From Candidatus Elulimicrobium sp. (GTDB lineage Bacteria; Patescibacteriota; Minisyncoccia; Phycocordibacterales; UBA918): a DNA stretch of 44,799 nucleotides. A program made the translations under genes and the position numbers. The first letter of the stretch is position 1. Each line of letters starts with the position of its first letter. Location of the stretch: contig DZBU01000002.1 of NCBI GenBank assembly GCA_022730015.1, positions 23,043 through 67,841 on the forward strand, written 5' to 3'. Positions 34,789 to 43,682 of this stretch are shown piece after piece. Under the pieces are notes generated by a model. The model was given only the letters and a program-made list of their open reading frames with translations. It did not search any database and was not told the origin of the DNA.

Positions 34789-36078
34789 ATGATACCACTC
34801 AAACGATTTCGTCTCTTCCGCTCCCTAGAGAACCTAATGTTAGTGTTGGGTATTGTTTGGTCTGGCGGCGTGATATTTTTGTTTGCAAACAAGGAGCTCG
34901 GCCAGCAGGAAATCATTGCGGGAGTTGGCGTGTCATTTTTATTTTTTGCGGTACGTTGGTTTATTCAAAAGAAGATTGATGATTGGTTCATGGTGTCATT
35001 GTCGCAAAGTGGCTATGCACACGATGATACTTTCGCCGCGCTTTTTGAACGAAGCCCAGTAGCGTACTTGATCATTACTGGAGAGGGTACGATCATCGAA
35101 AGTAATCCGGCTGCTATAAAACTGTTGCAAACAGAGACCTCAACAATTACCCAAACTAATTTCTTTAGTTGTTTTTTGTCTTCAGAGAAGGTTGATCTGA
35201 CTGTCCTGCGAGCTAAAGTGAAAGCCGGAGTTACGCTGACTGATATCGAAATTCCACTACAGACGACAAACGGTGAAAAGATCTGGGTGCTTTTTTCCTC
35301 ATTCGCGTACCGAGGTTCGGGGCAGCGACTGGTAGCCCTTGTCGACATTACTGAACAAAAACATCTCGATACCGTTAAGTCAGAATTTGTCGCACTAGCA
35401 ACTCATCAATTGCGCACCCCAATCGCCGCTATTAGGTGGAATGTGGAGTTATTGCAAAAGAGTCTCGCTGAGACCGCGACAGAATCACAGAGTAAATACT
35501 TCACTAAGATCGACCGAAACGTTATTCGTATGATCGCGTTGATCAACGATTTTTTGAGTGTTTCAAAGCTGGAAATGGGTACCTATGCTACTACTGAGGA
35601 AGTCGTTGATTTAAGTGATCTCTTTTCTACGGTTGTTGATGAATTCTCAGGTAAGATCACAGAAAAACAGATCATTTTGCAACGGTTTGAAAATCCACCA
35701 CATGTCACGATTAGTACGGATCCTCGATTGCTCCATATCATCGTCAGTAACTTGGTTTCAAATGCTGTGAAGTATCTCAGCCCACAAGGTGAATTAGATC
35801 TGTCATACGTGACTCAAAACGAAACGGTCACTATTGTGGTTGCTGATAATGGTATTGGTATTCCGGAAGCAGAATTGAATAAGCTCTTCGACAAGTTTTA
35901 TCGAGCGAGTAATGCGCAGTCTCATCAGACTGAGGGGACTGGTCTTGGGCTGTACATCGTTAAGCAATCAGTCGAACTGCTTGGCGGCCGTATAACAGTT
36001 GACTCGAAGGAAGACCAGGGGGCTCGTTTTACCGTGTCGCTTCCGATAAAAATGGTCGCAAACCAAAAAATCAGCTAA
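34789..36078 (+). CDS. PAS-containing sensor histidine kinase
   Basis: Two TM, PAS, 'FVALATHQLRTPIAAIRWNVELL', 'VADNGIGIPEAELNKLFDKFYRASNAQSHQTEGTGLGLYIVKQSVELLGG'. Confidence 0.94.
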   Translation: MIPLKRFRLFRSLENLMLVLGIVWSGGVIFLFANKELGQQEIIAGVGVSFLFFAVRWFIQKKIDDWFMVSLSQSGYAHDDTFAALFERSPVAYLIITGEGTIIESNPAAIKLLQTETSTITQTNFFSCFLSSEKVDLTVLRAKVKAGVTLTDIEIPLQTTNGEKIWVLFSSFAYRGSGQRLVALVDITEQKHLDTVKSEFVALATHQLRTPIAAIRWNVELLQKSLAETATESQSKYFTKIDRNVIRMIALINDFLSVSKLEMGTYATTEEVVDLSDLFSTVVDEFSGKITEKQIILQRFENPPHVTISTDPRLLHIIVSNLVSNAVKYLSPQGELDLSYVTQNETVTIVVADNGIGIPEAELNKLFDKFYRASNAQSHQTEGTGLGLYIVKQSVELLGGRITVDSKEDQGARFTVSLPIKMVANQKIS

Positions 36079-36087
36079 AATGTCGCT

Positions 36088-36996
36088 ATGAATAATATTT
36101 CACTTGTTTGTGTGAAGCTTTTGCTATTTGTGTCGTTACTGACGCCGACTATGAGTATGGCTCAAACAACTGGAGCTAATGAAGCGGCCTATCGTAATTT
36201 ACTCTTACAGCTTATTGCATCACTTCAACAACAGATCACGCTCTTGGAGATGCAGCTTGCAGAGCAGAATACAATCGCGCAGCCTGCGGTGAGTGAAACC
36301 GGAGGTTCATTGAGCCAGATCGTCGACATAGTCGCTACGTATCCGGTCACAAAAGTAGCAGATACGAGCGCTGTCCGTGATCGAGAGCAGCGAGCATATT
36401 TTGATCGAGTCTTTGCTCTTTTCCCTACGGTGTATGATCAACTGATCGGTCGAGTAGTGGTGTTTAGTGGAGAGACAAGCTCATTCGATGCTTTTGTGGA
36501 AACCGTACCACCGACCCATGAGAAATGGTTGTATGCAGTCAATGAAGATATTATCGATGAGCCACTGGCAAAATGGAATACCGAACTTATCGTTCATGAG
36601 CTCGCACATCTTGTTGCTTATGAGTCTGTATCAAACGCCGCGAAAAAAGAGTACACCTGTGAGGCGTACTTCTTGCGACACGGTTGCCCACCAGATGATT
36701 CTTTTTTGAGATTGTACGTCAGTAACTTTTGGGAGGCTACTGATCTCAGGCGAGCAGATCGTTTCATAGAAGCTGCTGATGATTATGAATCAGCCTATGC
36801 ATACTACGATGATCACCAAACAGATTTCGTGAGTGACTATGCAGCTATCGGCCCCGAGGAAGATTTTGCTGAATCGTTCATGTATTTTATGTTCGACAAA
36901 CCTGTTTCAGGACGAATTGCTCAGGAAAAAGTCGCTTTTTTTGGACAGTACAAAAAAATGATCGATATACAAAACGATATCAACCAGATGCAATAG
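36088..36996 (+). CDS. Secreted putative zinc metallopeptidase-like protein
   Basis: Signal peptide; HELAH motif (IVHELAHLVAYE) and downstream 'GPEEDFAESFMYFMF'. Confidence 0.65.
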   Translation: MNNISLVCVKLLLFVSLLTPTMSMAQTTGANEAAYRNLLLQLIASLQQQITLLEMQLAEQNTIAQPAVSETGGSLSQIVDIVATYPVTKVADTSAVRDREQRAYFDRVFALFPTVYDQLIGRVVVFSGETSSFDAFVETVPPTHEKWLYAVNEDIIDEPLAKWNTELIVHELAHLVAYESVSNAAKKEYTCEAYFLRHGCPPDDSFLRLYVSNFWEATDLRRADRFIEAADDYESAYAYYDDHQTDFVSDYAAIGPEEDFAESFMYFMFDKPVSGRIAQEKVAFFGQYKKMIDIQNDINQMQ

Positions 36997-38107
36997 GGGA
37001 TGTACGTAAGGTATTTTTAAATGCCCGCACTCGTTGGTAGCTATCATCGATACGGGTAAGCGGGAGTGTGCCAGTGCCGACTGCTTCAAGGGTCTGTGTG
37101 ATCGCGGGCAAAACCAGCTCTGGCTCGGCGGCAAAAAGAACAATATCGGCGCCGGCAGTGACTGCTTGCACGGCAGCGGCATCACTCGCGGTTGAGGTGA
37201 TGACGGCGCGCATGATCATGTCGTCAGTAATAATGAGACCACTGTAACCAAGCTCATCTCGAAGATAGGAAGTGAGGAAAAAAGGTGAGAGAGTGGCTGG
37301 TTGCGGATCGATCTTGGGAAAGAGTACGTGGGCGGTCATGAGCGCAACCGGCGGATTATTTTTAATGATTTCAGCAAAAGGTGCTGTGAAGACATCTAGT
37401 TCCGCTTGCGTGATTGGCACTTGGGGGAGCTCGGTATGAGAATCTTCGGCAGTATCTGGGTGGCCAGGAAAATGCTTGATCACACCAGTTACTCCTGCCG
37501 TTGCCATTCCTTCAAGAAGCGCAGCAGCAAGGATGGCGCTTTGCTCCTTATCTACAAAAACCCGCTCGTACAAAAAGGATGTCGGATGAGTTGCGCTTTC
37601 AAGTACTGGTGCAAAATTCATATTGATACCGAGCTTCGCAAGTTCTGCCCCGCGAGCCTTTCCGACATGGTAGGCCATTGCAACATCAGTAATTTCTCGC
37701 TGGCTCGTGGTCGTAAAGGCTGGTCCACGCAGACGACTGACCGGACCACCTTCTTGGTCTATTGCAATGATAAGCGGGGTAGGAGAAACCGCTTGCCAGG
37801 CCCGAACCCATTCCTTGATTTCAGTTGGATCTTCCGGAACACTCATGATAACAACTCCGCCAAGGTGATGATCTTTGATGAGTGCCGTAGTACTGGCGAC
37901 AGGAGTCTTTGCCCAGTGACCAACAATGAACAGTTGCCCAACCTTTTCAGATAGGGAGACTGTGGCGTATTGGTCTACTGGATCAGTTGCTTCAAATGAG
38001 CTGTCTGAAGTAACTGGTTCGTCTGGTTGAACCGAAAGGTGTGAATAAAGCAGGAAGCCACCCATCGTAAAAAGAAGGAATAAAACACTGAAAAGATATT
38101 TCTGCAT
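36980..38107 (-). CDS. Glycoside hydrolase family 3 beta-N-acetylhexosaminidase (NagZ-like)
   Basis: IAIDQEGGPVSRL, GVIKHFPGHPDTAEDSHTELP, 'LIITDDMIMRA'. Confidence 0.9.
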   Translation of the reverse strand: MQKYLFSVLFLLFTMGGFLLYSHLSVQPDEPVTSDSSFEATDPVDQYATVSLSEKVGQLFIVGHWAKTPVASTTALIKDHHLGGVVIMSVPEDPTEIKEWVRAWQAVSPTPLIIAIDQEGGPVSRLRGPAFTTTSQREITDVAMAYHVGKARGAELAKLGINMNFAPVLESATHPTSFLYERVFVDKEQSAILAAALLEGMATAGVTGVIKHFPGHPDTAEDSHTELPQVPITQAELDVFTAPFAEIIKNNPPVALMTAHVLFPKIDPQPATLSPFFLTSYLRDELGYSGLIITDDMIMRAVITSTASDAAAVQAVTAGADIVLFAAEPELVLPAITQTLEAVGTGTLPLTRIDDSYQRVRAFKNTLRTSPIASG

Positions 38108-38146
38108 GTTGCTACAGGGTATCGTAAAAGTTGTTTTTGTAAAACA

Positions 38147-38184
38147 GTACCGGCGCCAGGCCCCTTGGGGCCTGGCGCCGGTAC
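38147..38184 (-). terminator. 18-bp GC-rich perfect hairpin
   Basis: gtaccggcgccaggcccc-tt-ggggcctggcgccggtac. Confidence 0.7.
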
Positions 38185-38199
38185 GTCACACTAGGAAAC

Positions 38200-38646
38200 C
38201 TAGCGTCGTATTTCAGTTAAGTCAACAATTGAAAGCTCGCCGCTTCCGGCATCAAGCCAACGAACAAATTGTGGGGTAAGTTTGAACATTACAAAGTCTT
38301 CCGCTCCTTCCACGTAGTATTTTGAAGGATTCTTTTGCTTGAACCAGGTATGCACGTTTTCTTGATCTGCTGGAGTTAGTTGTTCAACAGTTCCTCGAAT
38401 ATCGACCACCTTAAGTGGATCGAGCGCTTCTTCGATCACTGACAAAGAGACTGTCGGATGATCAAGGATGTGTTGATATTTAGAAAAGGCTTTGCGTGTA
38501 CCAAAAAATACATTGAGCTCATCATCAATAACGTAGAGCATAAGTGACGTAGTGGGGAGAGAGTTCTGATCGAGAATAGCAAAGACCGCCTTGCGGTGAT
38601 TATTTAAAAAATCAAGGATAGTCTGACGAAGTTGCGCTTGTTCCAT
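38200..38646 (-). CDS. Pyridoxamine 5'-phosphate oxidase-like flavin-binding protein
   Basis: FLNNHRKAVFAILDQNSLPTTSLMLYVIDDELNVFFGTRKAFSKYQHILDHPTVSLSV. Confidence 0.75.
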   Translation of the reverse strand: MEQAQLRQTILDFLNNHRKAVFAILDQNSLPTTSLMLYVIDDELNVFFGTRKAFSKYQHILDHPTVSLSVIEEALDPLKVVDIRGTVEQLTPADQENVHTWFKQKNPSKYYVEGAEDFVMFKLTPQFVRWLDAGSGELSIVDLTEIRR

Positions 38647-38703
38647 AGAAAGAGCGATTACACGATAATGTATTAAGTATACCGCATGCTTTCTTTAAAA
38701 AAC

Positions 38704-39717
38704 TTACCAATGGTGCGCTTCTTGTTTGAGGGAATGGTGTATTTGTCGAAGTGAATTCATCCAGGTAGTTTCGTGGTACGGGAACTCTTTTTCTTTGCAG
38801 AAATTTTTCACGATTACTTGGACGTTACGGTAATAAAAGCGCGACAGAGAAGGGAAGAGGTGGTGTTCGATCTGGTACTCAAGTCCGCCGAATATATATG
38901 AGACGACCGGGTTTGAAAAAAGATTTCTGGTCAGGGTAATCTGGTGCACCCAATTGTGAGTTTGATCGGGAGAAAGCATGTCTTCACCTTTGTGATTGGG
39001 AGCAAAGATCATTGCCATGTACGCCCCCATGACCAAGAAGACAGTTACGTTAAAGATACTAGCGACGAGTGATGGTAGTAGCCAAAAAGTAATACCAAAC
39101 GTGAGTGTGAAGTGCATGAGGATGAGAATGATTTCAAATGCAGAGCGCCAGGTTATATCTCGAAGTAAAAAGCGCATGCTGTTGAGAATGTTATAAGGAT
39201 AGACAAACCAAATACCGATCCAAAAAAGAATATGCTGGTGAGGAAAAATATATTTTTTATAAAACTGAGGCCGAGACGAGGCTTGTTCGGGCGAGAACAC
39301 AAAAGGGATATCGACATCGGGGTCATGGCCGATGTGATTGGGGGAGCGATGATGAGCATTGTGCTTATAGAACCAACGGCCTTCACTTAGACCACAGCCC
39401 AGACCCCAGACAAGAACAGCAAAAAAATAATTGATTCGTTTTGAAACAAAGACACCGTGGTGTGAAAGATCGTGTCCCAATAGACCAAGCTGCACAGAAA
39501 AGAAAGCGGCCACGCAGGCATTGAGAAGCTGCACCCAAAGCGTATCGGTACTTGCCAGAACAACAAGAGAAAAAAGTAGTCCTAAAAGGGTTGTGAGAAA
39601 AATGAACAAGTGGGCTCTATAAGTACGTTTGAACAAACCTGCTGCCGCAACTCTTTCAAGTAGTTTTTCATACTCAGCCTGAGGGAGGTGATATTCGCTG
39701 CCACGTTTACTATTCAT
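38704..39717 (-). CDS. Membrane fatty acid desaturase
   Basis: Three His boxes: HDLSHH, HNAHHRSPNHIGHD, YQIEHHLFPSL. Confidence 0.92.
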   Translation of the reverse strand: MNSKRGSEYHLPQAEYEKLLERVAAAGLFKRTYRAHLFIFLTTLLGLLFSLVVLASTDTLWVQLLNACVAAFFSVQLGLLGHDLSHHGVFVSKRINYFFAVLVWGLGCGLSEGRWFYKHNAHHRSPNHIGHDPDVDIPFVFSPEQASSRPQFYKKYIFPHQHILFWIGIWFVYPYNILNSMRFLLRDITWRSAFEIILILMHFTLTFGITFWLLPSLVASIFNVTVFLVMGAYMAMIFAPNHKGEDMLSPDQTHNWVHQITLTRNLFSNPVVSYIFGGLEYQIEHHLFPSLSRFYYRNVQVIVKNFCKEKEFPYHETTWMNSLRQIHHSLKQEAHHW

Positions 39718-39888
39718 TGGTTTGTACAGTAACGTGTACCGTGTTTTTCAGCAAGACGACCGTAGACTTGGTGTAGTTCTTAAACTACGCCTCATATCCC
39801 GCGAGAGGGGTAATTTCAGTACAGCGGGAAGCGTGCTATGCTAAAAGCACAATAAGCTAGGCGGGAGAATCACCTAGTATCTAAGTCT

Positions 39889-40248
39889 ATGAAACGTCGC
39901 TATAGTCAGAAACGAGAGCAGATATTACAAACCCTCAAAGAGTCATCGGGAGCGTTTTCAGTGGCACAAATTCACACAGTTCTCCCAGAAATCGACCAAA
40001 CCACCATTTATCGTAATGTTGAACTCTTTGTGGCAGATGGGGTGGTTAAAAAGCTGAACCTCGGTGGTAAAGAAGCAACCTACGAGTATCATACACAGCC
40101 ACACCACCACGCGGTGTGTGTCGAGTGTGAGCGAGTGATCCATTTCACTGCACCAGATGAACAGATCAAACAGTTGCTTGGGGTGAAAGATTTTCAGGTT
40201 GACGAGCTGGAAGTCACCGTGCGAGGAATATGTAATCATAAAAAATGA
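39889..40248 (+). CDS. Fur-family transcriptional regulator
   Basis: RREQILQTL-type wHTH, 'DQTTIYRNVELFVADGVVKKLNLGG', 'YEYHTQPHHHAVCVECERVIHF'. Confidence 0.92.
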   Translation: MKRRYSQKREQILQTLKESSGAFSVAQIHTVLPEIDQTTIYRNVELFVADGVVKKLNLGGKEATYEYHTQPHHHAVCVECERVIHFTAPDEQIKQLLGVKDFQVDELEVTVRGICNHKK

Positions 40249-40416
40249 ACCCTTTTTTCCGAAACGAAAACCAATACCAGTATTACAAAGACAACTCCGA
40301 GAGCGAACTTACACATTTTCATACTGATCACTCCAAGAATTGTTTTCAAGCGGTATTCTTAACCCTAAAGTTTCTTAGTACACTAGCTTCTAATTTATTC
40401 ACTAACGAAAAATAAA

Positions 40417-41070
40417 ATGAACAAAGAAACAATTTTAGTTGCAATCATTGCAGGTTTGATTGGTGGTATTGGTGGGTATTTTATAGCGAATGACTATAAG
40501 TCTTACGGGTTTTGTGGTAGTTATGGTGAACAAAACGAAGAGGAGATACTAATGGGCATGCACCGTATGCCCGATGGATCACTGATGGGAAACCCTGGTA
40601 TGGGTGATATGGGTCAAATGGACCATATGATGAGCATGATGGTTTCGAGTGAACGTGAGTTTATCGAAGGCATGATTCCGCATCACCAAGAAGCGGTTGA
40701 TACCGCTAAGGAAGTGATCACTCGTGGCGGTACAACTCCTGAGATAAAGACCTTGGTAGAAAACATCGTAGTAGCGCAGGAAAGAGAGATTGCCAGCATG
40801 AAGCAGTGGTATGAAGCATGGTATGGCACTCCTTACCAAGACAAAGGAACTTACCAGCCAATGATGCGTGAACTCGCTTCACTTTCTGGAGCGGAGCTTG
40901 ATAAAGCATTCCTCGCCGACATGATCATGCATCACATGGGGGCGATCATGATGGCGCGGAGTGTGCAGTCATCCATCGAGCATGATGAGATGGCTGAATT
41001 AACACAAGCGATAGTGGCTACACAGTCAGCCGAGATCACACAGATGCGATCACTCTTGCAGTCGCTGTAA
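40417..41070 (+). CDS. DUF305-domain protein with Met/His-rich N-terminal segment
   Basis: FIEGMIPHHQEAVDTAKEV ... ADMIMHHMGAIMMARSV. Confidence 0.92.
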   Translation: MNKETILVAIIAGLIGGIGGYFIANDYKSYGFCGSYGEQNEEEILMGMHRMPDGSLMGNPGMGDMGQMDHMMSMMVSSEREFIEGMIPHHQEAVDTAKEVITRGGTTPEIKTLVENIVVAQEREIASMKQWYEAWYGTPYQDKGTYQPMMRELASLSGAELDKAFLADMIMHHMGAIMMARSVQSSIEHDEMAELTQAIVATQSAEITQMRSLLQSL

Positions 41071-41097
41071 TGTGGTGTAGGTAAAGACTGCTTACAT

Positions 41098-41126
41098 GAA
41101 AAAGACCCCACAAAGGGGTCTTTTTC
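41098..41126 (+). terminator. Intrinsic terminator
   Basis: gaaaaagacccc-acaaa-ggggtctttttc. Confidence 0.85.
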
Positions 41127-41294
41127 TGATGAGTAGCGTTGTGGCAAGTGTCAAATTATTTTTGGACTGGGGAATAATATGGATTATTTATATTTCCATT
41201 TCGTTTGCAAATACATCACATTGCAGGGATACTTTAATATATTCAGAATAGTTTGATTGATTTCAAAATTTTATTTAAGTAATACACTCAACAT

Positions 41295-41735
41295 ATGGCA
41301 ACTACGAATATTTATCTAAATTTCAAAGACCAGACAGAAGCAGCGTTTGTATTTTATAAGTCGGTGTTCGGGGGAGAGTTTGAGAGGGGAGGTATCAGTC
41401 GCTTTGGTGATGTTCCGCCACAAGAAGGGGTGCCTACCTTATCTGAGGCAGATAAGAATCTGGTGATGCATGTGTCGCTACCAATTTTAGGTGGGGTGAA
41501 GTTGATGGGGACAGATGCACCGGAATCGATGGAATTTACAGTTACAAAAGGAAATAATGTACACATTAGTCTTCATCCTGATACGCGCGAGGACACCGAC
41601 CGGCTCTTCGCGGCTTTGAGTGAAGGAGGTAAGGTTGAAATGCCGCTGCAAGAAATGTTTTGGGGTGATTACTTTGGTTCTTGTGTCGATAAGTTTGGGG
41701 TGCAGTGGATGTTTAATTGTGAGAGCAAAAGCTAA
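41295..41735 (+). CDS. VOC-family (PhnB-like) protein
   Basis: IYLNFKDQTEAAFVFYKSVFGGEFE...EMFWGDYFGSCVDKFGVQWMFN. Confidence 0.9.
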   Translation: MATTNIYLNFKDQTEAAFVFYKSVFGGEFERGGISRFGDVPPQEGVPTLSEADKNLVMHVSLPILGGVKLMGTDAPESMEFTVTKGNNVHISLHPDTREDTDRLFAALSEGGKVEMPLQEMFWGDYFGSCVDKFGVQWMFNCESKS

Positions 41736-41741
41736 TTTACT

Positions 41742-42203
41742 ATGCAAAAAATAACCCCCAATCTTTGGTTCAAAGGTAACGCTGAAGAAGCTGTTAATTT
41801 TTACCTGTCGGTCTTTCCTGAAGCGAAAATCATAACCAATAGCTACTATCCAACAGAAGGACTGCTCGATTTTCAAGAGCCCTTTGCCGGCAAGGTATTA
41901 GCGATCTACTTTGAACTTTTGGGTCAAGAGTTTGTTGCGATCAATGCTGGTGATGAATTCACTTTCAATGAGGCCGTGTCATTTAATATCGCCTGCAAAG
42001 ACCAAACTGAAATCGATTATTACTGGAACGCTCTCACGGCTGATGGTGGGGAAGAGAGTGTTTGTGGGTGGTGTAAAGACAAGTACGGTCTGTCGTGGCA
42101 GATAAACCCAGAAAATATTGAGGAGATAATGCTGCTACCTGGTGCTTGGGAGAAGTTGCTGCAAATGAAGAAGATCGACATACAGGCGTTGCAAAATAAT
42201 TGA
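41742..42203 (+). CDS. VOC-family (PhnB/3-demethylubiquinone methyltransferase-like) protein
   Basis: MQKITPNLWFKGNAEEAVNFYLSVFPEAKI...GWCKDKYGLSWQINP. Confidence 0.92.
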   Translation: MQKITPNLWFKGNAEEAVNFYLSVFPEAKIITNSYYPTEGLLDFQEPFAGKVLAIYFELLGQEFVAINAGDEFTFNEAVSFNIACKDQTEIDYYWNALTADGGEESVCGWCKDKYGLSWQINPENIEEIMLLPGAWEKLLQMKKIDIQALQNN

Positions 42204-42205
42204 TC

Positions 42206-42487
42206 ATGGAGATACAAATAGTTGCAACTGGTGTCGTGCATAGAGTGCCAAAAGATCTTCGCGAGGTACTTATCGCCGCACCAAAAGTGCTGGAGCTGTG
42301 GAACGCGCTCACGCCGCTCGCGCGCAATGAGTGGATCTGCTACGTGACAATCGTAAAGAAAGCCGAAACGCGAAAAGAACACTTAGTTCGTCTGCAGGCA
42401 GATCTACTAAAAGGCAAAAAGCGTCCCTGTTGCTGGCCCGGCTGTCCGCATCGTCGACCAAATGCAGCAAAGTGGTTTCGTGATTAG
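42206..42487 (+). CDS. YdeI/OmpD-associated-like small protein
   Basis: VPKDLREVLIAAPKVLELWNALTPLARNEWICYVTIVKKAETRKEHLVRLQADLLKGKKRPCCWPGC; start refined to 42206. Confidence 0.65.
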   Translation: MEIQIVATGVVHRVPKDLREVLIAAPKVLELWNALTPLARNEWICYVTIVKKAETRKEHLVRLQADLLKGKKRPCCWPGCPHRRPNAAKWFRD

Positions 42488-42630
42488 AAAACCAAGAGGC
42501 TGCAATATTTTTTACTTTTCTTACTAATGCTAAGAAGAATCGCTGGCACTGGCTGTCCCTCGGGTGGAACCAGTTTGAGGAGATGTGTCTTGATTGGTTA
42601 AGTGAAGCAAGGGAGGTATTTAAACAATAA
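42484..42630 (+). pseudogene. Start-less reading frame, likely gene remnant
   Basis: LENQEAAIFFTFLTNAKKNRWHWLSLGWNQFEEMCLDWLSEAREVFKQ* open without ATG. Confidence 0.4.
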
Positions 42631-42771
42631 AGGCACCTTTGATATTATTTTTGGTGTGTAAAATTCCAATACTTACACCCGCAGCAGAGACCCGGTCGTA
42701 CTCATAGTATTTCCCGCTTTTTCCTCCAGATTAGGAATGTTACCGATTGGGGTCAAGCCAATAATGTCCCC
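42620..42771 (-). pseudogene. Frameshifted protein-like remnant
   Basis: minus frames GDIIGLTPIGNIPNLEEK.. then ..KSGKYYEYDRVSAAGVSIGILHTKNNIKGAFIV* in the adjacent frame. Confidence 0.4.
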
Positions 42772-42779
42772 AAACTAAA

Positions 42780-43364
42780 CTAACGTGCTGATAGTAATTT
42801 TTTCAGCTCATTCTTTTTCTCATCATTAAGTACAGCCTCAACTATGTCACGATATACTTCATGTTGGTAAAAATTTTCTTGGAGGGCTATTTTCATGAAT
42901 TCATCAAAATCTACAGTAATCACTTCAATTTTTTCACTAGCCCCAAGCGATTGTTCAGATGATTTTTTTACACCCCGTGCCACAAAGACGTACACCGCCC
43001 ATTCTATCCTACTGATTGGCTGGACTGCTTTCCATAAAATAAATTCATCTGCTTCGTAACCAGTTTCTTCGCGCAATTCGCGCTTAGCAGCGTCAAAAAT
43101 GTCTTCTCCTGGTTTGACTCTTCCGCCAGCAGCACCAATAAACGGTTCTTTACTAGATTGCTCTTGTTTTGTTAAAACAATTTTTCCATCATCTAAAACT
43201 GCAAAGACAGTGACAGTATCTGACCTTTTTAATTTTTCGTAGGTTTTTTTACTACCATTAAACATTTCTTGTTCCCATTGGTACACATCGAACATGGCGC
43301 CTTTAAATACCAGCTGTGCGTTTTCGGGTAACGGCTGTTTTGATTTTGGTCGTTCAATATTCAT
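42780..43364 (-). CDS. NUDIX hydrolase (ADP-ribose pyrophosphatase-like)
   Basis: GGRVKPGEDIFDAAKRELREETGYEAD Nudix box. Confidence 0.9.
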   Translation of the reverse strand: MNIERPKSKQPLPENAQLVFKGAMFDVYQWEQEMFNGSKKTYEKLKRSDTVTVFAVLDDGKIVLTKQEQSSKEPFIGAAGGRVKPGEDIFDAAKRELREETGYEADEFILWKAVQPISRIEWAVYVFVARGVKKSSEQSLGASEKIEVITVDFDEFMKIALQENFYQHEVYRDIVEAVLNDEKKNELKKLLSAR

Positions 43365-43512
43365 AATTTACAAGTATATCAAGAAACGTCTTATATAGAG
43401 AGTCTAAAAATAAAATGTGATGAAGAAATGAGACAAATAATCTCAATGACATGTAAGTCAACCTCCAGACTGGTTGTTAGTATTTAAACTGCCTGGTAAG
43501 CTTTAAATACTC

Positions 43513-43619
43513 ATGAATATGCTTGATATATATAAATTGACTAATCAAATTGAGTATCTCTATTCTCAAGATAGAAATGAAGAGGCAAGAGCTTTTCTGG
43601 ATAATCTTCCTAAGTCTGT
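43513..43619 (+). pseudogene. 5' fragment of a small gene apparently interrupted by the IS element
   Basis: MNMLDIYKLTNQIEYLYSQDRNEEARAFLDNLPKS reads into the IS left end at 43620. Confidence 0.5.
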
Positions 43620-43682
43620 TGAAAGGTACCCTTTTCTTAAGACAACAATTCTAAGTATTATAACTAAACTAATACAACGAAT

